From Salipiger thiooxidans (lineage in GTDB: Bacteria; Pseudomonadota; Alphaproteobacteria; Rhodobacterales; Rhodobacteraceae), in contig NZ_FNAV01000003.1 of assembly GCF_900102075.1 (NCBI RefSeq), forward strand, positions 186,001 through 250,000: DNA of 64,000 bases, in the 5' to 3' direction. Under the pieces are notes generated by a model. That model made no database searches. It had not been told where the DNA came from and was given only the letters and a program-made list of their open reading frames with translations. Shown here in pieces: positions 41,511-48,540 of this stretch. A program made the position numbers and the translations under genes. Position 1 is the stretch's first letter, and each line of letters begins with the position of its first letter.

Positions 41511-41539
41511 ATTCAGCCGGCCTGAATCGCGCTTCAGGC
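41511..41539. promoter_or_regulatory. Phased TTCAG/CTGAA half-sites in the divergent eps promoter region
   Basis: ATTCAG at 41511, CTGAAT at 41522 and TTCAGG at 41533 occur in alternating orientation at exact 11-base spacing, i.e. on one face of the helix. They lie between the divergent Wza-like and sugar transferase genes, 36 bases before the latter's start. A dimeric regulator site is a plausible reading. Confidence 0.4.
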
Positions 41540-41574
41540 TCGTGTCGGACGCCGTCTCGCGCAGGAGGCGAACA

Positions 41575-42186
41575 ATGACCCCGGGAAAACGTGTCTTCGA
41601 TGTCGTCGCGGCGCTGGTCCTGCTGACGGGCCTCCTACCCTTCATCGTGCTGATCGCGCTGGCGATCCTCGTGCTCGACGGCCGGCCTGTGCTTTATCTC
41701 TCCGAGCGGATGAAAACCCAGGACGAGGGCTTCCGGCTGTGGAAGTTCCGCACCATGAAGCCCGATGCCTCGGATCGCGGCGTGTCCGGCGGCGACAAGT
41801 CCTCGCGCATCACCCGCACCGGGCGCGCGCTGCGCCGCTACCGGCTGGACGAGATCCCGCAGCTCTGGAACATCCTGCGCGGCGACATCAGCTTCGTCGG
41901 TCCCCGCCCGCCCCTGCGCCGCTACACCGAGATGTTCCCCGAGCTCTATGCCGAGGTGCTGGAATCGCGGCCGGGCGTCACCGGGCTTGCCACCCTCGCC
42001 TTTCACCGCACCGAGGAACGGCTGCTCGCCCCCTGCAGCAGCAAGGACGAGACCGAGGCGGTCTATTGCCGCCGCTGCGTGCCGCGCAAGGCCCGGCTCG
42101 ACCGGATCTACACGAACAAACGCAGCTTCTGTTACGATCTGAAGCTCATGCTCGCGACGGTGTTCCGCCGGATTTCGCTGCACTAG
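41575..42186 (+). CDS. Undecaprenyl-phosphate sugar-1-phosphate transferase
   Basis: A 203-residue monotopic phosphoglycosyl transferase that loads the first sugar phosphate onto undecaprenyl phosphate on the cytoplasmic face. It has one N-terminal membrane helix (residues 8-32) and the catalytic core KFRTMKPDA, SSRITRTGRALRRYRLDEIPQLWNILRGDISFVGPRP (the DE pair is catalytic) and RPGVTGLA. This is the short form without the N-terminal WcaJ-type membrane domain. A cysteine cluster, C...C-R-R-C, follows (about residues 160-175). The ATG at 41575 has a GCAGGAGG site. It is divergent from the Wza-like gene. Confidence 0.9.
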   Translation: MTPGKRVFDVVAALVLLTGLLPFIVLIALAILVLDGRPVLYLSERMKTQDEGFRLWKFRTMKPDASDRGVSGGDKSSRITRTGRALRRYRLDEIPQLWNILRGDISFVGPRPPLRRYTEMFPELYAEVLESRPGVTGLATLAFHRTEERLLAPCSSKDETEAVYCRRCVPRKARLDRIYTNKRSFCYDLKLMLATVFRRISLH

Positions 42187-42228
42187 GGAACACCCGGTGC
42201 AGCGCGGTTGTCGGTGAAGCGTGCGGGG

Positions 42229-42900
42229 TCAGCGCCGCAGCCGGTGCATCGACACGTAGCCGAGTTCTTCACCCAGCCACTGGCGCGAGGCGAGGATGTC
42301 GCCGTTCCCGTCCACCACGAAGTAGTTGACGAAGGGCGTGCCGTCGGCGCTCTCGCAGGCGGCGATGACCTCGCGGGCGGTGCCCTGCACAAGCCCCATC
42401 GAGACATCGACCGGCTTGTCGGGCTCGACGCCGCAACGGTAGGTGACGGTGCGGGTCACGTCCTCGGCGGTGAGGAAGCGCTGGATGTAGGTCGCCTGCC
42501 CGGTGCGCGAGCCGCGCACGAGGTCACGGACGCCGCCGGCATCGGTCGACATCAGGTCTCCGCCGAAGCCGCGTGTGCCGACGATCACGCCGTTGCGCAT
42601 GATCACCGCCTGGCGCCCGGCGTTGGCGTAGGTGTCGTAGCCGTTGTTCTGCTCGATCCGCACCAGCAGCGTCTGCGACTGGCGCTCGGGGATATTGAGG
42701 AACACCGTCGGCAGGTCGGTCGACGTCAGGGTCTGGACGATCTGCTCCTGCGTCACCGGCGTCGGTTCCCCGGCGCCGCCGAAGATGACGTCATAGCTGG
42801 CGGCGAAGGGGTTGTTGTAATACGGATCGTTGCTGCAGGCGGCGACCGCCGCCACCAGGCCAAGCGCCCCTGCGAGCTTCGGGATCATGCGGAATTTCAT
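42229..42900 (-). CDS. YjbF/GfcB-family lipoprotein
   Basis: A 223-residue lipoprotein with a signal ending AAVAACSN, so C22 is lipidated. The family (YjbF of E. coli, GfcB of the group 4 capsule locus) works with YjbH-type outer-membrane proteins in exopolysaccharide production. Matching segments are IPERQSQTLLVRIEQNNGYDTYANAGRQAVIMRNGVIVGTRGFGGDLMS and TVTYRCGVEP near the end, where C-terminal WLGEELGYV is typical. The ATG overlaps the stop of the upstream yjbH-like gene (ATGA). A longer in-frame reading that runs antisense through yjbH is rejected. Confidence 0.85.
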   Translation of the reverse strand: MKFRMIPKLAGALGLVAAVAACSNDPYYNNPFAASYDVIFGGAGEPTPVTQEQIVQTLTSTDLPTVFLNIPERQSQTLLVRIEQNNGYDTYANAGRQAVIMRNGVIVGTRGFGGDLMSTDAGGVRDLVRGSRTGQATYIQRFLTAEDVTRTVTYRCGVEPDKPVDVSMGLVQGTAREVIAACESADGTPFVNYFVVDGNGDILASRQWLGEELGYVSMHRLRR

Positions 42901-45053
42901 CGCCAGAACCTTCCCCAAGTGTTGGCCACGTCCGGTTCGTGCCATGTCCGGACCTGTTCGTAGAGACGGTTCGAGACATTCAGGCGCGCGCCGCCGTCCC
43001 GCTGGATGGTGCGGATCGTTTCGGTCTGGGTCTTCCGCGAGGGCGTGCCGAGGCCGATCGACAGCGGGATGGTCAGGGTGATGCCCTTGTCGAAGGAGCC
43101 TTCGCCGAAGTCGTCGCCCGACACGTCGGTGAGGGTCGCGAAGGCCCCGACGCGCCAGCCGTTGGTGAACTGGCGCTCGACCGTGACGGTGGCGCCGTAG
43201 TCGCCCGCGAGGTAGCGGCCCATGTCGACCTGACCGTGGAAGCCGTTGCCGAAGGCGTAATAGGCCGAGACATGGCCGTTCACGTCGGGGATGTCGCGCT
43301 CGACGCCGGACACCGGGTCGACGGTGGTGTTGCTCAGCAGCCCGAGCATGCCGTCGTAGTCGCGGCGGCGGACGTAGTTCAGCTCGGCCCCCAGCGCGAA
43401 GCGGCTGTCCACCGGCTTCCACAGAAGTTCGCCCGAGACACCGGCATACATCTGCTCGAGATAGCCCATGCTCAGGCGGCCGTAGAGATCAGGACCGGGG
43501 CGCGCGTAGAGATCGAGCGTCAGCCGGTCGATCTGCGGATCGCCCTCGCGCGCGTAGTAGCTGTAGTTGGTGCGCACCCGCGGCAGCTTGGATTCGTCGA
43601 TCCGGGTGATGGTGTCGAGGTTGCCCAGAACCTTCTTCTTGATCGAGCCGCTCAGCACCACGTTCGGCGTGACCTCAAGCTCGCCGCTGAGGCGGGCGCC
43701 GACGTCGATGCGCAGCGGGTCCTGCGGGTCGAAGGCCGAGTAGGCGTAGTAGGGCGTCAGCGACCAGGTGAACTTGGGATATTGCGACATGTCCACGGCC
43801 GGGGCGCGGCCGAAGGCGTCGGTGATCGTGGTCCGGGCCAGCATCTCGACCGCGGCGTCGTTCTCGAGCGCCTCGAGATCCGAGCGCCGCATGGTGACCG
43901 CCGACATCGGCATGCCGTTCTCGGACGGGATGATGGTGAACTGCTCGACCGAGGCGGGCAGCACGCGGGTCATCACCCGCGCCGCGCGGCCGATGGCCTG
44001 CGCCGGGGCACCGTAGATCGGGTTGCGCAGCTTGAGCGTGGCGTTGCGCCCCTGCAGGTCGAAGCCCTCGACCTCGAGCTTTTCCTTCTCGAGGCTGGTG
44101 ACGAGGCGCTGCGCGGTGTTGTCCTCGACCGCGGCGAGCCCGGCGGGCGTACTGGCCCAGCCGAGATCCTGGATGTCGGCGGGTTCACGCGGCTTCACCG
44201 GCACGCCGGCGCTTTCGTTGCCGCCCGGCACGCCGGTGGATTTCGGGTTCAGCGACACCGTGACCTGCGCGCCGATGGTGTTGCCATAGGCGTAGTAAAG
44301 CGACAGCTGGGTGTTGTTCTTGAGCCTGTAGTCGACGCCGAAGTTGAAGGGCGAGCCGTGGTCGAAGCCGCCGAACTCTGACTCGCGCTCGTAGTCGTCC
44401 GAGGAATATTCCAGCGTGAAATTCAGCCGGTCGTTCAGCGCGTAGCTCATGCCGGCGAAGATCGCCATGTCGCCGCGGAACCAGCGGTCCGGCGTCGGCA
44501 GGCCACCCTCGCCCAGCGTCTCGACCGGGCGGGTGCCCAGCGTGGCGACAGAGTTGTAGCTGCCGAGGCGGCCCCAGCCGAGACCGGCGGTGAGCTTGAG
44601 CTGCGGCGTCACGGTCTTGGTCGCGACGAGGTATTCGCCGCTGTAGATGCCGGTGCCGATGAAGTCCTGCAGGCCGATGGCGACGGCGGGGCGGATCTCG
44701 CCCTCGGTCAGGATCTGGTAGCGCAGGTCGAAGCTGCGGTCGTAGAACACGCCGTCGACGCTGTCGCGGTTGTCGAAGTTCTGGATGCCGCTGTAGCGGA
44801 ACGTGCCGATCAGCCGCGGGGTCATCTGGAAGATCAGCGACAGCCGGTTGCTGTCATGGATCCGCCCGTAGGTCAGCGCGATGGTCGCGTCGGGCGCCAC
44901 CTCGGCCGAGGGCATGTCGATCAGGCCCGGCGAGCCGTAGCTGTTGAACGACGGGAACTCCTGTGCCGAAGACGCGCCGGAGAACGCTGCAAGCATCGCG
45001 ATGGATGCTAAAATCCGCGCCTGTCTCCTTGGATTCACTGGCCCCGTCCCCAT
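42897..45053 (-). CDS. YjbH-family outer-membrane exopolysaccharide protein
   Basis: A 718-residue predicted outer-membrane protein of the YjbH/GfcD family. The N-terminus has a signal peptide (LASIAMLAAFSGASSA), and the mature start EFPSFNSYGSPGLIDMPSAEVAPDATIALTYG is the most recognisable family segment. Alternating beta-strand character across the length and the closing LYEQVRTWHEPDVANTWGRFW, which ends in aromatic residues, fit a large barrel. It probably moves or modifies the polysaccharide made with the nearby PGT. It is co-transcribed with the YjbF-like gene. yjbE and yjbG homologues are not visible here. Confidence 0.85.
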   Translation of the reverse strand: MGTGPVNPRRQARILASIAMLAAFSGASSAQEFPSFNSYGSPGLIDMPSAEVAPDATIALTYGRIHDSNRLSLIFQMTPRLIGTFRYSGIQNFDNRDSVDGVFYDRSFDLRYQILTEGEIRPAVAIGLQDFIGTGIYSGEYLVATKTVTPQLKLTAGLGWGRLGSYNSVATLGTRPVETLGEGGLPTPDRWFRGDMAIFAGMSYALNDRLNFTLEYSSDDYERESEFGGFDHGSPFNFGVDYRLKNNTQLSLYYAYGNTIGAQVTVSLNPKSTGVPGGNESAGVPVKPREPADIQDLGWASTPAGLAAVEDNTAQRLVTSLEKEKLEVEGFDLQGRNATLKLRNPIYGAPAQAIGRAARVMTRVLPASVEQFTIIPSENGMPMSAVTMRRSDLEALENDAAVEMLARTTITDAFGRAPAVDMSQYPKFTWSLTPYYAYSAFDPQDPLRIDVGARLSGELEVTPNVVLSGSIKKKVLGNLDTITRIDESKLPRVRTNYSYYAREGDPQIDRLTLDLYARPGPDLYGRLSMGYLEQMYAGVSGELLWKPVDSRFALGAELNYVRRRDYDGMLGLLSNTTVDPVSGVERDIPDVNGHVSAYYAFGNGFHGQVDMGRYLAGDYGATVTVERQFTNGWRVGAFATLTDVSGDDFGEGSFDKGITLTIPLSIGLGTPSRKTQTETIRTIQRDGGARLNVSNRLYEQVRTWHEPDVANTWGRFWR

Positions 45054-45262
45054 TCAATCGACCCCTGACGCAATCGGTTTCCGGCACCAGAGCTAGTCGG
45101 AATCCCCGTCCCTGTCTATCGACCCTCCCGTGGCAGGTGGCGCCCTGTGGGATAAACGGCACGTCCCCGCCCATGCCGAACGCGGACATTTTGAAACGTT
45201 AAGCCGGCGGAAACGGATGCCCGGCTATCACCATCGACGGGGTGAATAACGAGGTGGTGGAA

Positions 45263-46117
45263 ATGGCGGTCGACAGCAATGTCGCGCCGGTCATCATCAA
45301 GAGAAAGAAAGTATCGGGCGGCGACGGGCATCACGGCGGCGCCTGGAAGGTCGCCTATGCCGATTTCGTCACGGCGATGATGGCTTTCTTTCTTCTGATG
45401 TGGCTGCTCAACGCGACGACCGAGAAACAGCGCAAGGGGCTCGCGGACTACTTCAGTCCGACGATCGCGGTCAGCCGGATGTCCGGTGGCGGCGACGGCA
45501 CCCTCGGCGGCGAAAGCGTCTTCACCGAGGCGGTGCTGCCGCGGGTCGGCACCGGCGCCACCAGTCTCAATCCCATGGCCCAGAACCGCGCCCGCGGCTC
45601 CTCGGATCCCGGCCAGGCCCGGGAGACCGGCAAGGCCGAAGAGGCCGGCGCGAGCGATGAAGACCTCAAGGCGCTCGAGGACCTGCTCATGGGACGCGGC
45701 GGCGAGACCATGATCGACGACAACCTCATGCGCCACATCGCGACGCGGGTGACCGACGAAGGCCTCGTGGTCGAACTCTTCGAGACCGAGGACGCGCGCC
45801 TCTTCGACGAGACCGGGGCGCCGATGCCGCTCCTGCGGGATCTCGCGGGGGTCATTGCGCGGGTCTCGCGGCTGGTGACCAACCCGCTCGCGGTCGAGGG
45901 CCACACCACGGCCTTTCCCATCGTGCTCGCGCGCGATCCCTCGTGGGACGTGTCGACGCGGCGGGCGGACGATTTCCGGCAGCTCCTGCTCGCCGGCGGG
46001 CTCGACCGCAAGCGCATCGACCGGGTGACCGCCCATGCCGACCGCGAGCCGTCTCAGAGCAACCCCATGGATGCGCGCAACAACCGGCTCGAGGTCATCT
46101 TCCTGCGCAAGGGGTGA
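45263..46117 (+). CDS. motB: Flagellar motor stator protein MotB
   Basis: MotB anchors the MotA stator to peptidoglycan and carries the proton-binding aspartate. With the ATG at 45263 the protein has 284 residues. HGGAWKVAYADFVTAMMAFFLLMWLLNA (residues 24-51) matches MotB, and D34 is the proton-binding residue. The C-terminal half holds an OmpA-like peptidoglycan-binding domain (VEGHTT..., ending SNPMDARNNRLEVIFLRKG). A GTG seven codons upstream is possible; GAGGTGG before the ATG favours the latter. motA is not adjacent. It is followed by flgE on the same strand. Confidence 0.9.
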   Translation: MAVDSNVAPVIIKRKKVSGGDGHHGGAWKVAYADFVTAMMAFFLLMWLLNATTEKQRKGLADYFSPTIAVSRMSGGGDGTLGGESVFTEAVLPRVGTGATSLNPMAQNRARGSSDPGQARETGKAEEAGASDEDLKALEDLLMGRGGETMIDDNLMRHIATRVTDEGLVVELFETEDARLFDETGAPMPLLRDLAGVIARVSRLVTNPLAVEGHTTAFPIVLARDPSWDVSTRRADDFRQLLLAGGLDRKRIDRVTAHADREPSQSNPMDARNNRLEVIFLRKG

Positions 46118-46151
46118 AAACGCGGGCCGGTTATGGCTCGCATTTTACCTG

Positions 46152-46166
46152 TTAGCGCGGCGTTAA
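46152..46166 (+). promoter_or_regulatory. CtrA-box-like site upstream of flgE
   Basis: TTAG-N7-TTAA (spacer CGCGGCG) differs from the CtrA pattern TTAA-N7-TTAA at one base. It lies 61 bases before the flgE ATG. CtrA controls flagellar genes in this group, so control is plausible but unproven. Confidence 0.4.
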
Positions 46167-46226
46167 GGCCACGCCCGTAACTGTTGTCGCGAGTAATCAG
46201 ATCGAGACAGCAGAAAGGCGTGTCCC

Positions 46227-47780
46227 ATGACCATCTCTTCGTCGCTCAATGCCGGGGTTTCGGGGCTTTCCGGAAACGCAAGCCGGCTTGCCGCGATCTC
46301 CGACAACATCGCCAACTCCTCGACCTACGGCTATCGCCGGGTCGAGACGGATTTCACCGCACTGGTGATGTCGAGCGGAACCAGAACCTACACCGCCGGG
46401 GGCACCTCGGTCGACAACCTGCGTCTGGTCGACCAGGGCGGCGCGCTGGTCTCGACCAGCAACGCCACCGACCTCGCCATCGACGGCATCGGCATGCTGC
46501 CGGTGGTCGCGGTCTCGCAATACGAGGCGACCGGAGAGCCTGAGCTGCTGCTGACCTCGACGGGCTCCTTCCGCATCGACGAGAACGGTTACCTGGCAAG
46601 CGAGTCCGGCTACTACCTGATGGGCTGGCCTGCGAACCTCGACGGGACGATCCCCAACTATCCGCGCGACACGATCAACGGGCTTGAGCCCATCCAGTTC
46701 AGCTTGAGCCTCACCGGTGACCCGACCACCTCGGTCGACATGGCGCTCAACCTTCCGGCCACCGCGACACAGGCCGGCGCCTCGGGCGAGACCGAGTATC
46801 TCGAGATCGAGTATTTCGACAACGTCGGCATCTCGCAGAGCGTCTCGATCACCTTCACGCCCACGGTGCCCGCCACCGGCATGTCCAACGAATGGACCAT
46901 GGTGATGACGGACTCCGCACAGGCGGGCGCGGTGATCGGCGAGTACACCATCACCTTCGACAACACGAGCGGCAGCGGTGGCACCATCCTGTCGGTCGCC
47001 GACATCACCGGCGGCGTCTATGACGGCGCGACCGGTCTCTTCACCGTCAACGTGTCCGGCGGCCCCATCGAGTTCCACATCGGCGCGGTTGGCGAGACCG
47101 GCGGCCTCTCGCAGCTTGGCGACGGCTTCGCGCCCATCTCGATCAGCAAGGACGGCTCCTCGGTCGGCAACATGGTCTCGGTCGAGGTCGACGAGAACGG
47201 TTATGTCAGCGCGCTCTACGACAGCGGCCAGAGCCAGGTGCTCTACCAGATCCCGCTCGCCGACCTGCCGAACTACAACGGCATGATCGCGGTGGACGGC
47301 TCGACTTTCCGGCCCTCGCCCGAGAGCGGCTCGTTCTTCCTGTGGGACGCGGGCGACGGTCCGACCGGCAGCGTCAAATCTTACGCCCGGCAGGAGTCCG
47401 CCACGGACATCGCGCGTGAGCTGACTGACATGATCCGCACCCAGCGCGCCTATTCGTCCAACGCGAAGGTGATCCAGACCGTGGCATTGTCCTTTGCGGT
47501 CGCAACCGACTTGCCGGTCGAGATCTCGCCCTGGGTCATGGCGAGGTTGTTGTTGATGGATTTGAGGGTCTGCAGCGCCACCATGGCGCCGTTGTTCGTC
47601 AGGATGCTAGACATTGATATGTGTCCTTACAGTCGCGCCGCGCTTTACGCGGCTTTTGTGTTGTGCCGGAACCGGCTTCCTGAACGTCTTTCTGACGAGA
47701 GCAGACCGGGCGTCACGCCCGCCGCGCCATCCAATCGGATGCGAGGCCACCTTGCCTCGGGAATCCTAACGGTGCGCTAA
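46227..47780 (+). CDS. flgE: Flagellar hook protein FlgE, 3' end lost and fused to antisense fliC
   Basis: FlgE subunits build the flagellar hook. Residues 1-418 (to about base 47481) look like an intact FlgE: MTISSSLNAGVSGLSGNASRLAAISDNIANSSTYGYRRV, then a TYTAGGTSVDN...DQGGALV block, and near the end SATDIARELTDMIRTQRAYSSNAKVIQTV. The expected terminal 15-20 residues (of the DEML...LVNLKR type) are missing. Instead the frame reads through 99 further codons made from the reverse complement of flagellin and its 5' region, ending at 47780. The D0 terminal helix needed for hook assembly is therefore disrupted. Start ATG at 46227 follows AGAAAGG. It could also be an assembly chimera. Confidence 0.85.
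   Translation: MTISSSLNAGVSGLSGNASRLAAISDNIANSSTYGYRRVETDFTALVMSSGTRTYTAGGTSVDNLRLVDQGGALVSTSNATDLAIDGIGMLPVVAVSQYEATGEPELLLTSTGSFRIDENGYLASESGYYLMGWPANLDGTIPNYPRDTINGLEPIQFSLSLTGDPTTSVDMALNLPATATQAGASGETEYLEIEYFDNVGISQSVSITFTPTVPATGMSNEWTMVMTDSAQAGAVIGEYTITFDNTSGSGGTILSVADITGGVYDGATGLFTVNVSGGPIEFHIGAVGETGGLSQLGDGFAPISISKDGSSVGNMVSVEVDENGYVSALYDSGQSQVLYQIPLADLPNYNGMIAVDGSTFRPSPESGSFFLWDAGDGPTGSVKSYARQESATDIARELTDMIRTQRAYSSNAKVIQTVALSFAVATDLPVEISPWVMARLLLMDLRVCSATMAPLFVRMLDIDMCPYSRAALYAAFVLCRNRLPERLSDESRPGVTPAAPSNRMRGHLASGILTVR
47474..47614 (-). pseudogene. fliC: Flagellin gene 5' remnant (fliC), truncated by fusion with flgE
   Basis: On the minus strand an ATG at 47614 opens MSSILTNNGAMVALQTLKSI, then NNNLAMTQGEISTGKSVATAKDNAT, which is the N-terminus of Rhodobacteraceae flagellin. 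Similarity stops after about 47 codons at the flgE junction near 47474-47481; no further flagellin sequence exists in the window. An AAGGA ribosome binding site lies before the ATG, and about 200 bases of upstream sequence are preserved. The expected size is about 380-420 residues, so almost nine tenths of the gene is missing. Confidence 0.85.
47766..47780 (-). promoter_or_regulatory. CtrA-box-like site upstream of the fliC remnant
   Basis: Read on the minus strand the sequence is TTAG-N7-TTAG (spacer CGCACCG), about 150 bases upstream of the fliC start. Two of eight defined bases differ from TTAA-N7-TTAA. Confidence 0.35.
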
Positions 47781-47820
47781 GGCGCCTCGGTGAGTTGCAC
47801 GCGATTTGCCTCGAATCCGT

Positions 47821-48177
47821 TCAAGCGCGGCGCTCCAGCCGACTGTCTTGTTCGGCGCTGATGGTCTCCCTGCGCCCCTGTGCATCATAGACATCCATGG
47901 ATTTCCGGATCTGGCGCAGCACCCCCAACCTTTCCGCGACATTGCGAATCCCGGCGAGCGTCTGATCGAACAGTTCCTGGTTGCGGCGCAGCTTCAGGCG
48001 CAGAGGGCGAATCGCGTCACTGTTGTCGGGCGGGCTTTCGGCCAGCCGGTCGATCAGGGCGATCTTCTCCTCCATGATCGGGCCGATGTCGTCCAGCGCG
48101 CCGTCAAGCAAGGCGCGGCGTTCGCGGTCGAGCAGCGCCTCGAGCGCCTCGAGTGTGGCGGGGGCCATCTCAGTCAT
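47821..48177 (-). CDS. FlgN-like flagellar export chaperone (tentative)
   Basis: A 118-residue, all-helical, charged protein: LEALEALLDRERRALLDGALDDIGPIMEEKIALIDRLAE, then IRPLRLKLRRNQELFDQTLAGIRNVAERLG. The layout (a helical hairpin, then a long third helix) resembles FlgN, the export chaperone of FlgK and FlgL. It overlaps the flgJ-like gene upstream by eight bases and precedes the flagellin remnant. FlgN proteins are poorly conserved, so the call rests on size, predicted helices and context. Its presumed clients flgK and flgL are not in the window. Confidence 0.65.
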   Translation of the reverse strand: MTEMAPATLEALEALLDRERRALLDGALDDIGPIMEEKIALIDRLAESPPDNSDAIRPLRLKLRRNQELFDQTLAGIRNVAERLGVLRQIRKSMDVYDAQGRRETISAEQDSRLERRA

Positions 48178-48430
48178 GCAGTCGCTCCTTTATAGCGTGA
48201 TAGATCGATTCGGCGAGCCCGATGCCGCCTTGCTCCGCCAGGACCCGCGCGTGCTCAGTGCGCAGGAAAGAGCTGAATTGTTCCTCGCCGATGCCCCCAC
48301 CGAAGCCCGCCGGACTCTCGCCAAGCCGCGCTGCCTTCAGCATTTCGTTCAGGAATGTGGCTTCCAGCTCGACGGCCGCTTTGCGCAGCGCGTCCGGAGG
48401 CTTGGCCGGGCCAGTACCGGTGATTTCCAT
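48170..48430 (-). CDS. Rod-binding protein, FlgJ N-terminal-like
   Basis: An 86-residue protein equal to the rod-binding domain of FlgJ without the muramidase part, as is usual in alphaproteobacteria. Signature segments are LRKAAVELEATFLNEMLKAARL and EEQFSSFLRTEHARVLAEQGGIGLAESIYHAI, close to the family pattern ending SGGIGLAD. I start it at the ATG at 48430, which has GGAG seven bases before it; a longer start at 48463 has no ribosome binding site. It overlaps the flgN-like gene and is divergent from fliK. Confidence 0.8.
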   Translation of the reverse strand: MEITGTGPAKPPDALRKAAVELEATFLNEMLKAARLGESPAGFGGGIGEEQFSSFLRTEHARVLAEQGGIGLAESIYHAIKERLHD

Positions 48431-48477
48431 CAGGTGGCTCCAATTGGACTCAACTGAGCCCATTCAATCGCGTGACG

Positions 48478-48492
48478 GTAAAGAACCGGTAA
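48478..48492 (-). promoter_or_regulatory. TTAC-N7-TTAC motif between flgJ-like and fliK
   Basis: On the minus strand TTAC-N7-TTAC (spacer CGGTTCT) has the same geometry as the CtrA-like motifs upstream of flgE and fliC. It lies in the divergent promoter space; two of eight defined bases differ from the consensus. Confidence 0.3.
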
Positions 48493-48540
48493 GGATGTGC
48501 ACGATATGTTCCCGGGAACGGAAGAATTCCCGGAGTGACC

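Noticed and set aside
48509-48518. TTCCCGGGAA palindrome before fliK
   Set aside because: A single ten-base palindrome in GC-rich DNA is not unusual, and no second copy was found near flgE or motB.
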